From Takakia lepidozioides (lineage: Eukaryota; Streptophyta; Takakiopsida; Takakiales; Takakiaceae): 64,000 bases of DNA. Below, one piece after another: positions 39,850-51,059 of this stretch (position 1 is its first letter; each line of letters begins with the position of its first letter). Below the pieces are notes generated by a model that was given only the letters and a program-made list of their open reading frames with translations, ran no database searches and was not told the DNA's origin. The stretch is taken from the NCBI GenBank assembly GCA_030704615.1, contig CM060732.1, positions 67,623,053 to 67,687,052 on the forward strand, read 5' to 3'. A program made the translations under genes and the position numbers.

Positions 39850-41990
39850 ATGCTTGGACAGTGGATTTTATGATCAATTATGGAGTGCTTTCCTTTCAGC
39901 ACCCTTTATTCATTTGTTGTTGCAATTGGCTTTGGACCAACCCGTGCTGGTACCATTGCCATGGGTTCTGCCTGCAATGTTTTCTTGCCATGGATTCGGC
40001 ACACGCCACGAAAGGCCATCCAGACCATCCTCTGGAAATGCTCCAATGTTGTTTCAAACATCTCCACATTGCAATGGATACAACACTGACATTAGATGAG
40101 TGAAAGTGAGACTAGACCTCCAGCCAGCCGGCTTTCCCACATCAAATTGAAGGGGATCTGTAGAGGATAGATAACGGCTGTTGCCTTCTCAATGTCTTTT
40201 CCAATCACCTCTGCAATGAACTGGGGTATAAGATCCTTCAAATCACAAGTTTGAGCATCACGCACAAGCCACTTACGGGGATAGAGTTTCCAATGCGAAC
40301 CATTGGTCTTTTATTGATAGCATTGTTGTTGTAAAATACATGGACCAACATGGTCATTTTTGGGAATGACATATAGTACGTTTCATGTACTATGTAAGCA
40401 TGCAACTATGTACCAGTGACGTGGCTTGTTCGCCACTTAACCTGTTTGCCCATTCAGCCATCTCCACATTGCCATGGATTTTGCATGCTGGATTGTGAGG
40501 CCATCCACACCGTCCTCTGGAAATGCTATCATGGGGTTTCAGCTATGTCCACATTTCCCTGGATTATGCCTGCACGAAGCAAGGCCAACTGCATTCAGCA
40601 CCCTCCACTTTATTATAGTATTGCAGCAACATTCAAAGCACTTCAATTTGTATCCATCGAGAACATCTAGGCTGGAAAAAGACATTGTTGCAGCAGAACT
40701 TAGGAAAGTACTTCTCCCTTCCACTACACACGTGAAATGAAAGAAGCCAACCAACAGCATACCAACCAAGAAAATATGAAACCAGCCAAGAAAAGAGCCA
40801 ATATATGCAGTGAAGGTCGACACTAAATTTATCCAACACTTACATTAGAAGACAGAAGCTAAGTCTTACCTCCATAAGCTTGCCCACATCAAATTTGGGA
40901 GCTTTCAGAATTTTTCCTTTCCGGTTGAATGAACTTGGCTACAAGATCCTTCAAATCACAAGTTTGAGCTTCACACACAATGAACTTACAGGGATTGAGC
41001 TTCCAATGCGAACCAGAAGTCTTATATTGATAGCATTGTTGTAAAACACATGGACCAACAATGACAGTCTCTGGAATGACATATAGTACAGTTTCTTGTA
41101 GTATGTCGCACACAACTATGTACCAGTGACGTGGCTTCTTTGCCACTTGCCTCCTTTGCCCATTCAGCCATCTCCACATTGCCACGGACTCTGCATGCAC
41201 CACGCAAGGCCATCCACACCATCCTCTGCAAATGCTATAATCAGCCATCTCCACATTGCAATGGATTTCGTCCGCACCAAGCAAGGCCAACTGCATTCAG
41301 CAGCCTCCACTTTATTATGGTATTGCAGCAGCAACATTGAAAGCACTTCAATTAATATCCAACAAGAACATGTAGGCTGGAAAACAAAAATTATTGCAGC
41401 AGAACTTACGTTCGTACTCCTCCCCTTCCACTACACACGGGCAATTTAACCCCTGGTACCTCAACATGCTCCCCTTCAAGCTCTTCCAACTCACCAACAT
41501 GTCGCTCTATCTTTGCTCCCACCTCCTCACTGTATGTGATCCCCATGAAAACAGCCAAGCAACAAGATACCAGCCAAGAGAAAACAGCCAATGTATGCAG
41601 TGAACGTCGACACTAAACTGAAACTATCCAGCATTAAATTAGAGGAGGGAAGCGAGTTCTACCTCCATAAGCTTGCCCACATCAACTGGGGCTTTCATAA
41701 TATTTACTTTGTGGATGAAGGTGTTCTGTATAGGATACATACTGGCTGATATCTTCTCAATGTCTTTTCCAATCACCTCTGGAATGAACTTGGCTATAAA
41801 AACCTTCAAATCACAAGTTTGAGCTTCATGCACAATGATCTCACTCATCTTCCACCGAAGCAAGCCGAGACTTGTAACATTACTTACATCAGGCTGCATA
41901 TCGCGAAAACTGGTGAAGGACCTGCATGGATGAAATACTGGCTGCATACAATGTTTTGCAGTGTTCCTGACAAGCAACCACCATTGCAAC
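39850..41990 (-). pseudogene. Captured, tandemly repeated fragments of ribosomal protein eS1 (S3a) gene
   Basis: The most complete fragment (41,890-41,640) reads MSEIIVHEAQTCDLKVFIAK, FIPEVIGKDIEK, MYPIQNTFIHKVNIMKAP and GKLMEVE. This is the C-terminal third of 40S protein S3a/eS1. The next exon (SEEVGAKIERHV) is at about 41,540-41,410. A shorter copy of the same exon lies at 41,040-40,889 (EAQTCDLKDLVAKFI) and another at 40,310-40,145 (DAQTCDLKDLIPQFIAEVIG). The surrounding DNA is duplicated too, in units of roughly 690 bp (for example 40,250 versus 40,945). None can encode a whole protein. Confidence 0.8.
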
Positions 41991-42159
41991 CGTCATGTTC
42001 TATGGAAATTCTGTTCTCTGTCTCTATCTCTCTTTCCCACTCACACATGAACCTCAGAAATGGACATCAAAGACTAAAAATGCCTTCATTATCCCAAAAA
42101 CTATTGGCTGGTGTACTTGAGCTTCTATGATGGATCCACATGTATATGTCTTCAAATCC

Positions 42160-42625
42160 ACGTGTACAATAAAGTCATATAAATGCCTTTTTAAAATGCC
42201 CAGTGTAGTGATGTAGTCATATAATAGAGTCATGAATCAAATGCAGACAAACAGTCAAAGTTTAATGCCATGTCATGCTGTGGTTGAACTCGGCCAATGG
42301 ATGAATACATTCGTGTATTTGCCTTCGAAATGACACGTGTAGCGATGTAGTCGTATAATTAGAGCTGTGTGAAACCAGTCCAGTAGGGAGTCATAAACAT
42401 CCATAAACGTCGTCCACGTGTAGTCAAACATATCACACTAGTCATATAAACCATTCCGTCATTTTGTGGTCAACAATGTTTGACCAAAGCTTCCTAACTT
42501 TCCGGAGTCATGTAGTGATAAAACTATGACTGCAACGCATTTCAGCGCTCTGTAGTCATCTACCTAGTGCAGTTTTTATGACTCCGCCAAAGCCGTAGTC
42601 CTAAAAACGCTCATCTCTTGTAGTG
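42160..42625. repeat. CACTA right subterminal repeats and terminal inverted repeat
   Basis: Words such as GTAGTCATATAA, CACGTGTAG and GAGTCATAAA recur and mirror those at the left end. The TIR ends at 42,625 directly before the ATT duplication. Confidence 0.8.
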
Positions 42626-43265
42626 ATTTCAAGCTAAACTGATGTAAAAAAATTAGATCCCAAAAGCTATTTCATCCCCCTTTGTTTTGTTTTGGTAGCG
42701 TGAGCTTGCAGCTTCACATTTTGGCCTCTTATTTCTTGTCAATTCTATCAATGCAAGTGTGTGATGGAAGGGGTGGGGTCAGATTTTGGGATCGAACTTA
42801 TTGACATCAATTTGGCTTACAATGAAACTTGAAAACAGAATTAGATAATCAAGCTATATTTCCAAAGACATATCATACACAATCAGCAGTAGAGTAGCCA
42901 AAAAATAAAGGGCAAGAATGTAAGACAAGCTCCAATTGGCATAAACAAACAAAATAAAGTGGTAAGGTCAGATGTTGGGATCTAACTTTCTGACATCAAC
43001 TTGATTTACAATGAAACTTAAAACAATTCAGACAACCAAGTTATCTTTTCAGAGACACAGAGTCACACACTTCCATAGAGTTGACAATAAACAAGAGAGC
43101 AAAATGTCAAGCAAACTCAAACTGTCATAAAGTTTAAACAAATGAAAAAGATGAGGTCAAATTTTGGGATCTAACTTTTTGACATCAATTTAGCTTGAAG
43201 TGAAACTTGACAACAGAATTAGACAACCAAGTTACCTTTCCAAAGACACATCACACACTTACATT
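42626..43265. repeat. ~190-bp tandem repeat, right part
   Basis: Units starting GGGATC(T/G)AACTT..TGACATC occur at about 42,790, 42,978 and 43,168. They include AATGAAACTTGAAAACAGAA and AGACAACCAAG. They continue the array seen at 10.3-10.8 kb, now split by the CACTA element. Confidence 0.8.
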
Positions 43266-43870
43266 GATAGAGTTATCAAGAAACAAGTAAACCGTAGTTT
43301 TCCCACTATGCAGCACCCCTACCATCATGCAGTCAGGATTCTTGCATTTTTCTATCAGTCGTCGTTCTATTTGAAACAAGTAAGGAGTGTGCTCGTCTTC
43401 TGTCAATGGCTCCCAAGTTCCCTCCAGAATGGGTTTGAGGGTTGCACAGATGTCAATCTGAGCTATCAAACGACGATATTCATTGGTTTCCAAACATCTT
43501 CCTGCACCTCGTGACGCCAATCGTGCATCACCCATAGATGAGTTACCTCGATAGAAAAACCATTTGAAACATATTTCCTGCCAACAGTCTGACTAAGTAT
43601 TCAATCTTCACATTTTTCACCTCTTCACCCGATCTAGCCCAACCACAACATGGTAGTCAAGTGTTTCAAATGTTGCCACTCCAGGGACTTGGTGATTACC
43701 TCATCTTTCAATTCAACGTTGTAAGGCATCTGTACCTTCACTTGCATCCTTGAGAATCTCCGCCATTGTTCTCCCGAAAACTTTCTCCAATAAAGTTCCA
43801 TACGTATCTTTCCCCCATTTGTTGTCATCATCATCCGCGCCCTGCAAGTCATCAATCGCTCGGGCAAACT
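43251..43870 (-). pseudogene. Unidentified decayed gene fragments, second copy
   Basis: 43,535-43,251 encodes MGDARLASRGAGRCLETNEY and EPLTEDEHTPYLFQIERRLI, a direct copy of 9.3 kb. 43,867-43,634 encodes VELKDEVITKSLEWQHLKHL, which matches 8.8 kb in inverted orientation. No family recognised; stops separate the two parts. Confidence 0.35.
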
Positions 43871-45019
43871 CTAATAGAGTCGGCCTCCGGAGTTAGGCTC
43901 CCTTCGCTGCTAGCTACGATTGATACCACAATCGGATGGATCTGCCGCAACTGACCTAGTAGGCAACGGCTGTGCCTCATAGAATTGATGTCCGAGGCAT
44001 ACAGAGCCAGCGGGGAATTGCTAAACCGTGAGCAAAATCTGTGAGCAGAATTCTGCTCACGCTTCTGCATATGCTCACCTATAACCGCGGACACCTATTC
44101 GGCCTAGAGGATCTATTATTGCGGGTTGTGTCCAGTATAACATGCATACCAATTCATCGTTATGGATGAATGATGGATGAAAGATGGATGAATGGGCGAT
44201 GAATGTATGCTCGACGAATGGCACATGGATGAATGTAGTTTGTGGATGAATGCAAAATTAAGATGCATTTTTGAGTAGTGGTTGCTAAATCCCCCTAGCT
44301 CTAGAGTGAACCTCTGCCCACTGCTGAGGGTTGTGATTGTCCTTTCACCAGATATCATAAGTCGAGATAGATGCTGACACATAATTGCAAAGAAGGTGGA
44401 GAGGCCATTTGGTGCTTTAAACTAAATAGCAAACAGCAGATTCATTCCGACGAAGAATATCCTCTGCTTCTGGAGTCGGAGTCCAAAACGAAGGCAGAAC
44501 TGTCTATGAAGACACTAGCCCTGCTTTGCACAAAACCCTCTCTGTCGTAAAGCACAGGAGGGGGAGAAGAGAGGAGACTAAATTCGAAAGCTGCAACCTC
44601 CGCATAACATGACAATTTAAAATCTGCTCTTGGATTTGGGAAAAATTGCGGGTTGACAAAGAAAGGGAGAGACCGTGGCGACCTAGGACTCCTGCGCACA
44701 CACACACAAACAATGTAAGGGAGGGGGAGAAGAGAGGAGACTAAATTCGGAAGCTGCAGCCTCTGCATAACATGGCAATTTAAAATCTGCTCTTGGATTT
44801 GGGAAAAATTGCAGGTTGGCAAAGAAAGGGAGAAACCGTGGCGACCTAGGACTCCTGCTACACACACAAACAATGTAAGTCCACACACATTATGTTGGCC
44901 CAAACTTGTGCAAGAAAAATGGAAATAGAAGGATGCGCCGTCGTGTCAGTGAAGTGTCACAACAGAACTAGCACTTACTCACATGAGAAATCGGAATCGA
45001 CATCCAGAGCATCAGGCTC
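43871..45019. repeat. Spacer with GATGAATG minisatellite and a ~165-bp tandem duplication
   Basis: At 44,160-44,260 GGATGAATG and related words repeat. At 44,560-44,880 a ~165-bp block (containing AAAATCTGCTCTTGGATTTG) is present twice with few differences, including CA-rich runs. No gene seen; the 3' end of the ParB-methylase gene probably lies at the right edge. Confidence 0.6.
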
Positions 45020-46059
45020 TTACAGATCCTGCTCCACAACAATGTTCTCAGTCTGGGTCGAATGCGATGACCCCCAAGACAGAGGTGCGATGACTTGAGA
45101 GTAGAGCTGCTCGTCCCCCTCCATCCCAAAGAAATGCCTTCTTGCATACTTGCATGCATGGAACGAAGCCCCTGCAACAATGCAAATGGATCTATGAAAC
45201 AAAGTCAGAAGTTCAAACAGAAGGCAAAGAAGTGCACCCAAGAAATAGAAACTGATTGGGCACCAACTTGTACCCATGGACAGGTCCACCACTTTCCCAC
45301 CATGCTAGCTGCATGTCTCAATCAAAGTTTGCATGAAAGCGGGCGACTCTCCCGAGCACCTCTCCATGGAATGCCACTAGTTTTTTTCAATGTCTGCGAC
45401 GAGTCCACATAGTTGTGGATAACATCGGATTCCACTAGATTGCACTCTGGGTCTATGAGAAGTCCCCCTTCCCAAACGTCAAAATGGCCAACATGAGCAG
45501 GAGTGGTGTCAGGCCGAATTCGAGCAAGACAAATGGCCTTGAACACATGGGTCTGCACCAACACCAAGGGTATTCTGTTAGAAATGTTGTGAAGGGAAAT
45601 TCTACGAAATAATAACACACAACAAAGCCCCAGAGAGTAGGTCCTTCTGCCCGGGAAACTCCGCATTAGATAGAGGGGTGTTGACACAGGTCCAAATTTT
45701 GCGGATTTTGAACCCCGAGGACTTCATGTAGCTGTGAAGCATCCGACAGGATGTCGTGTCCTCACCCTGGAAAATCAAAAGTGAGCCCGCATCAAACAGG
45801 AACTTGTTGCTGAAAGTGAATGCCCACTGCCAGTAAAGAGAATATGAGCATTCCAGGTTAGAGTTACATCTGTGGGAATGATATCAGGCATAGGAAGCCC
45901 ATCTGGGATATCAAGGATGACAAGATCAGTCGCGTAGGGCTGCTGCACTCCATTCACCCATCATGGCGTCCTGGTCACCTGAAATGAGGACAGGCAAACG
46001 AATGAGATTGACAAATTGCTGTCGAGACACCCGAACCAGTGATCCGTAGTACCTCCCAT

Positions 46060-46087
46060 ATTAAGATGTCGTTGACGACACCTTAAT
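46060..46087. repeat. Palindrome family B, single copy in intron E-F
   Basis: ATTAAGATGTCG, loop TTGA, CGACACCTTAAT. It sits in the 176-nt intron between exons E and F of the ParB-methylase gene. Confidence 0.85.
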
Positions 46088-46933
46088 GTACCACCTACGC
46101 ACACCCAATAATGCAACAAAAATGATTAGAGTATGATAGATGCGGTGGGCTCACCAGGGTGAGGAAAGAGCATAGATGGTCCCATGTAGGTGACTTGACC
46201 TCCACGAAAGTGGACTTTCTTGACTCCATCATACGGAGGAAGCTCACGTTGGCCGTTTTACGCTGGAAGTGCGGGCCCACCACCCTGGACACATGCAGCC
46301 GGGCTTCGTAAGGACATTTCTTTGCTCTATGTGTACTGCGCTGATCTACCGCGGTGGATGTGTGGGTGACCTGTGTGTGCTGTGTCTAGGCAGGTTGCAC
46401 AATCAAATCAACAGAACCCCCAGCTGACCCAACAGTCTCAGCAGGGTCTGCCACTGCAGCCCCAGCAGCCGCACCAGCCGCAGAAGCCTCCCCAGTCTGT
46501 TTCCCCTTCTTTTTCTTCTTGCCGTCAGCAGGGTGGCCGGTTTTGCAGGCTCTTTCTTATTCAGCAACGCCAAGGCTCTTTGCTGCAACTCCTCATCTGT
46601 CCCGGGGGCCAGTGAATCTGCATTCTCATTCTGATTCCTCAAGAGATTCTCCTCCCAGGGAGTCGAAGCTCTCGGGCAGTCCACATACCACCCACAGTCA
46701 TGGTAATGTGCCCGACCCCGGTCCTTCACAATGCCAGTAGTGTACATTGTGGTTTCATCGTTTGGGTTCGCCCATCCACGAATGAAGTCTGGATCCTCAC
46801 TGAGTGTCTTCTCCGGAATAAGAACGAAGCGAAAGTACCTGCAGACAAGAAGACCATCCCACTTAGAGAATTTCCTTGAACGCAATAGAAATGGTCATTG
46901 AACTGCTATAAATGGTTGCATTTCACTCTCAGG

Positions 46934-47310
46934 ATTAAGGTGTCGTCAACGACATCTTAATCCAGGCACTAAGAGACATGACTCCACAATTGATGTTGGC
47001 AACTTATTAAAAAAAAAAAAACCATGGAAGATCCCTCTCCATGGCAAACTGATCCCAAGACGGCATGGATTTAAGGTATCGTCAACGACACCTTAATTCC
47101 ATCTCTGAAATAGCAATCAAACAAGAGAAGGGCACAACATAGAACAGCACAAGACTGCATTGTAATTGAAAGTAGGGACAGAGGTGCAGAGATTGACGCC
47201 ACCTTAAATCAAACCCCCTTATAGGATGGAAGTCCCATAAGGTCCATTGTCAGCAGGATCTAGGCCTACCAATAATGCGTACATTAAGGTGTCATTGACG
47301 ACACCTTAAT
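46934..47310. repeat. Palindrome family B, three copies plus a half copy in intron D-E
   Basis: Copies at 46,934-46,961, 47,070-47,097 and 47,283-47,310 have arms close to ATTAAGGTGTCG and CGACACCTTAAT around a TCAA or TTGA loop. 47,192-47,209 retains only the right half. All lie within the 511-nt intron between exons D and E. Confidence 0.92.
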
Positions 47311-47780
47311 CCCCCCCCTACAAAAAAGGAATTAAGTCAGTGCACACACCTGTACAATAGACGGTTCATTGCCTCCTCGCCGTTGTACTGATGATCGAAA
47401 TCTTTAGATCGAAGAATGCCTCCCTCTTTTTCGAACTCCCTGTTCCAGAGCTCCCTTCTCCATTTACGGATGTAGGACTCAAACTTGATGTTGGGAGCTG
47501 TCATGGTGATCTTGTAGTCTAGTAGTGACTTCTCTAATGTTTCAATGGCCCGCTTCTCCAGCTGCAAAAACAACGACCATATTTGCAGGGGTTCAGTAGA
47601 AAAAAAAATGAAGTCATTCCAAACAATGTGGAACGTTGGGAAATTCTTACCTGGCTCCAGAAGGTGGTTTCGTGCAACCATGTCTCGAATGTGCGGTCGC
47701 TCACAGGTGTCACCACTCCAGTCTCAGGGTCCTTATGTGGTTTTGGGAAATTGTTTGTGTCCCGGATGATTGGATCCGAG

Positions 47781-48096
47781 TGTCAAGTTATTTTACCACT
47801 AGTGTGAAACTAGCTAGGAAATAGCTAGCTTTTACATATTGACATTTGGGATTGGCCCAAGTGTCAATCCAGGGGTCAAGGCAGATTTAGGCCCTGGAGT
47901 GGTTATCTTCACGGCAAGCGCGGAAGGCTCATCTTTCTCGAGTTGAGCCTCACCGCGCCTAGCTATGGCGCCGTAGTGTGGATTCCCCATGGCGTGGGGT
48001 GCACTTGGCTTGACTTGTATTTGAGTGATGAGGTTATATATGCATGAGTTTATGCTTCAGATTTGTGAGCTCGTGCTTGTATTCTTCTTCTTTATC
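47781..48096 (+). repeat. R2 terminal repeat A1
   Basis: A 316-bp direct repeat of 61,615-61,929 with very few differences (for example at the ATCTTC(A/T)... and CCC(C)ATGG positions). It starts TGTCAAGTTATTTTACC next to CGAG and is followed at once by the leader, with no B repeat. Confidence 0.92.
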
Positions 48097-48113
48097 ACTC
48101 GAGAAAGATGAGC
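47927..48113 (+). promoter_or_regulatory. R2 complementary pair: possible self-priming primer-binding site
   Basis: GCTCATCTTTCTCGAG inside A1 (47,927-47,942) is the exact reverse complement of CTCGAGAAAGATGAGC just after A1 (48,098-48,113). No match to the 3' end of a common primer tRNA is seen there. Position and complementarity resemble self-primed elements such as Tf1, where the RNA 5' end anneals to the primer-binding site; this role is inferred. Confidence 0.5.
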
Positions 48114-48139
48114 TCGTATCTGTGAGTGCCAGATACGAG
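48113..48139 (+). other. R2 leader hairpin
   Basis: A perfect 10-bp stem, CTCGTATCTG and CAGATACGAG, encloses the loop TGAGTGC. It is at the same place as the R1 leader hairpin (27,070-27,096). Confidence 0.65.
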
Positions 48140-49600
48140 TTAGTTGTAGCACTTGTGGTTTTTGCTTGAGAATGAGAGAAACCAAGTTGTTATGCAAGGA
48201 GCACCGTGGAGCTCTTGGTTGTTAGAAGCGAGGCGATGTGGGTTACGAGGTGGTAGACCTTGGCATTCGATCTTCAGCTTCAGAGATGAAAGCACCATGC
48301 TGCAGGTAATTCCAGAGCACCTTGATGGTTTCAGATTGTGTACATGCATGAGCAAGCACGATTGGGAAGAGGACCAGTCAAGAGCAGGTTTGTGGCAAAG
48401 CTGAGAACTGGACTTGGGAATGCGAGCTTTCATTGTGTGAAGGATTGCAAGACCAAGCGAAAGGGCTGATTTGGCTTGGGGCAAATCAGTGCACTTTGTG
48501 GAGTATGGTGAGATTGGGTTTCAATCTCGAGCTTCAGCATTGAGAGGGCTCTTGTCATGGCAAGAGCAGGGCTGGAACAGGAGCTAAGAGGTGCGGCAAG
48601 GCCATGGAATGTGCACCTAGGGTTTCAGAGCTTGGAAGAAGAGCTCTTGCACCACAAGAGAAGTGTCTTGTGGCTGGAAATGTAAGCCTTAGGGTTTCAG
48701 GAGCTTGGCAAAGGCTGTGGAGTGCTTAGTCTTGTCTTAGAGAGCATCAAGGAGCCAAGGAGCCAAGATAGGGGGCTGATATCTCTTGTGTGAAGAGGTT
48801 GCATGTGTGGAGCATGTATTCAGCTCATTGAAGCTTCCATCTTCAAGCTTGGAGGGCAAGCAAGGAAGAGGGAAGGGCTGACTTCCCTTATGTGAGGGCA
48901 ATGCATGTGTGGAGCATGCTATCAGCCTGGTGAAGGCTTGCACTTTCAGGTGTGGGAGTGCAAGAAAGGAAGGAAGGGGCTGGTTTCCCTGTAGGGCATG
49001 TGGAGCATGCTTTCAGCCTGCTGAAGCTTGTATTTTCAGGTTTGTGGGTGCAAGAAATGAAGCAAAGGAGCTGATTCTTATGGTGAGAGTGGGGCATGTG
49101 TGGAGCATGCCTTCAGCCCATTGAGGCTCTTGTTTTCAAGCTTTAGAGAGCTAGAACGGAAGGTCTAGGGCTGGTTTCCACTTGGAGTGAAAGAAAAGCA
49201 CTTGTAGGGCCTATGTGAGTTGGGGTTTCAACTTCAAGCTTGAAGGGAGCGCAACTCTTGAAGCAGCAGGTGTAGGGGGGCTGGAATAGGCTCTAAGACA
49301 GATGCTATGGCCAAGGAGAGTGCTTGAATGAGTGCTCACAAGGGGCTGGGAACCAGCAGGGCTTGGTTGTTTGCCATTGAGTTTAGTGGCGTGTTTGGGA
49401 GGCTAAGTGAGAAAGAAGGCTTGGTTTGTGGCAACCACCTCATGGCTTAGGGCTACTATGGTGGTGTGTGGGAGCCGAAAGAGCAAGAATACCTTGCTGA
49501 TTTCCTCACAGCCGCCATAGCTCGGTGGAAAGAAGCCTAGAGTCCAAGAGACACAAACCCTAGCTTGGCGTGGCTAAACCCCTTGGAGAAATGGCTAAAC
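48140..49600 (+). repeat. R2 leader with ~115-bp tandem repeats
   Basis: From about 48,780 to 49,140 a unit containing GCATGTGTGGAGCATG, then TCAGCC..TGAAG and TTTTCA(A/G)G, recurs about four times. The rest is GC-rich, non-coding leader not shared with R1. Confidence 0.7.
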
Positions 49601-49609
49601 TGCCAGAGC

Positions 49610-50400
49610 GGCCATGGATGGGGCTGTGTGAGGGGCTGTGTTGCCTGAGGCCTGTGGGGTGAGGGCTGTGAATGTGTGCCCTTTGGGGCTGTGAGGGGCT
49701 GTGAAGGGGGGGCTGTGTGTGAGGGGCTGTGGGCTGTGCCGTGGCCTTTGGGGCTGTGAGGGGCTGTGACAGGCTGTGCCCAGTGGCCTGTGGGGGCTGT
49801 GACACCTGTGACTGTGATGTGTGGGGGGCTGTGACGGGCTGTGAAAGGCTGTGTGTGACAGGCTGTGCCTGGCCTGTGGGGCTGTGACGGCTGTTGTGAC
49901 AGGCTGTGCCTGGCCTGTGGGCTGTGACGGGCTGTGAGGGGCTGTGACAGGCCGTGCCTGAGGCCTTTGGGGCTGTGACGGGCTGTGAGGGGCTGTGATG
50001 TGAGGCCTTTGGGGCTGTGAGGGGCTGTGAGGGGCTGTGTCAGGCCGTGCCTGGCCTGTGGGGCTGTGATGGGCTGCTGTGACAGGCTGTGCCCAGTGGC
50101 CTGTGCTGTGATGTTGTGACAGGCTGTGCTGGCCTGTGAAGGGGCTGTGACAGGCTGACTGTGAGGGGCTGTGATGAACCAAGGCCTTTGGGGCTGTGAA
50201 GGGCCAAGGGCTGTTGTTGACTGTGACTGTTGTGAGACGGGCTGTGTGACAAGGCCTCTGTGACAGGCTGTGTTGTGAAAATGTTCTGTGACAGGCTGTG
50301 TGGCCTGTGGGACTGTGACGGCTGTGAGCTGTGTGGGCCTGTGCTGGTCTGTGGTGGCCCGTGTTGACCTGTGGACGGCCTGTGCTGACTCGTGGAGGCA
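49610..50400 (+). repeat. R2 leader GGGGCTGTGA minisatellite
   Basis: About 800 bp of irregular repeats of GGCTGTGA, GGGGCTGTGA and GACAGGCTGTGCC. Long open frames on the opposite strand here (Ser/Pro/His-rich) come from the repeat and are not genes. Confidence 0.9.
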
Positions 50401-51059
50401 CTGGTGGACTGCCTAAGGACTGGCATGTGGTCTGGAAGGCCGAATTTTGAAGCTCGTGGAGGGCGGTTTGAGGAGTATCTTCATGATATTCCCATGGTCA
50501 TGCAAGTGAGGGAAGAGAGGAGAGGAAGAGTGTTGGGATGAGGGCATGCTGGGGTTAGGCATTGCTTTAGCTTCTCTTCCTCGTAGTTTCCACCCTCTCA
50601 TTAGGCCAAGACCTTTCCGTAGGTGGAGGCAAGAGTCAGTCCGGGTTTGGGCTGGGGTGTCCTTGCAGGAGCAACACCGTGGAGTTGTTTTTGGTGTGGG
50701 GGAGTTGTCGTTCTGATTTCTTGTGTTTGGATCCCCTCCATACCTGCATGCTTGACTGTGCGCCCATGCTAGTTTTGTGGGCGCTTGTTTTTATAGGTGA
50801 TTGGTCCGGATTTGATCACCGGCCAGTCCTAGAGCATGCTGTCGATGGTGAGGCTGGGGTGATGACCAGCCAGACCATCATTGTTTCTCCTGTGGTGAGG
50901 TTGGAGGTGATGACCAGCCAACCATAGGAGTGCTTGCGGTGGATGCAGGTAGGTGTAGGCTATGTTAGGAACTTAGTATTCCAAACCATAAGCCGCAACA
51001 GGTTCTCTACCCGGTTACCTTGTGGAGAGGGGGTTAGGGACATGTTCATGACCGGTTGA

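Noticed and set aside
49595-50426. Long Ser/Pro/His-rich open frames on the minus strand
   Set aside because: They are translations of the GGGGCTGTGA minisatellite in the R2 leader.
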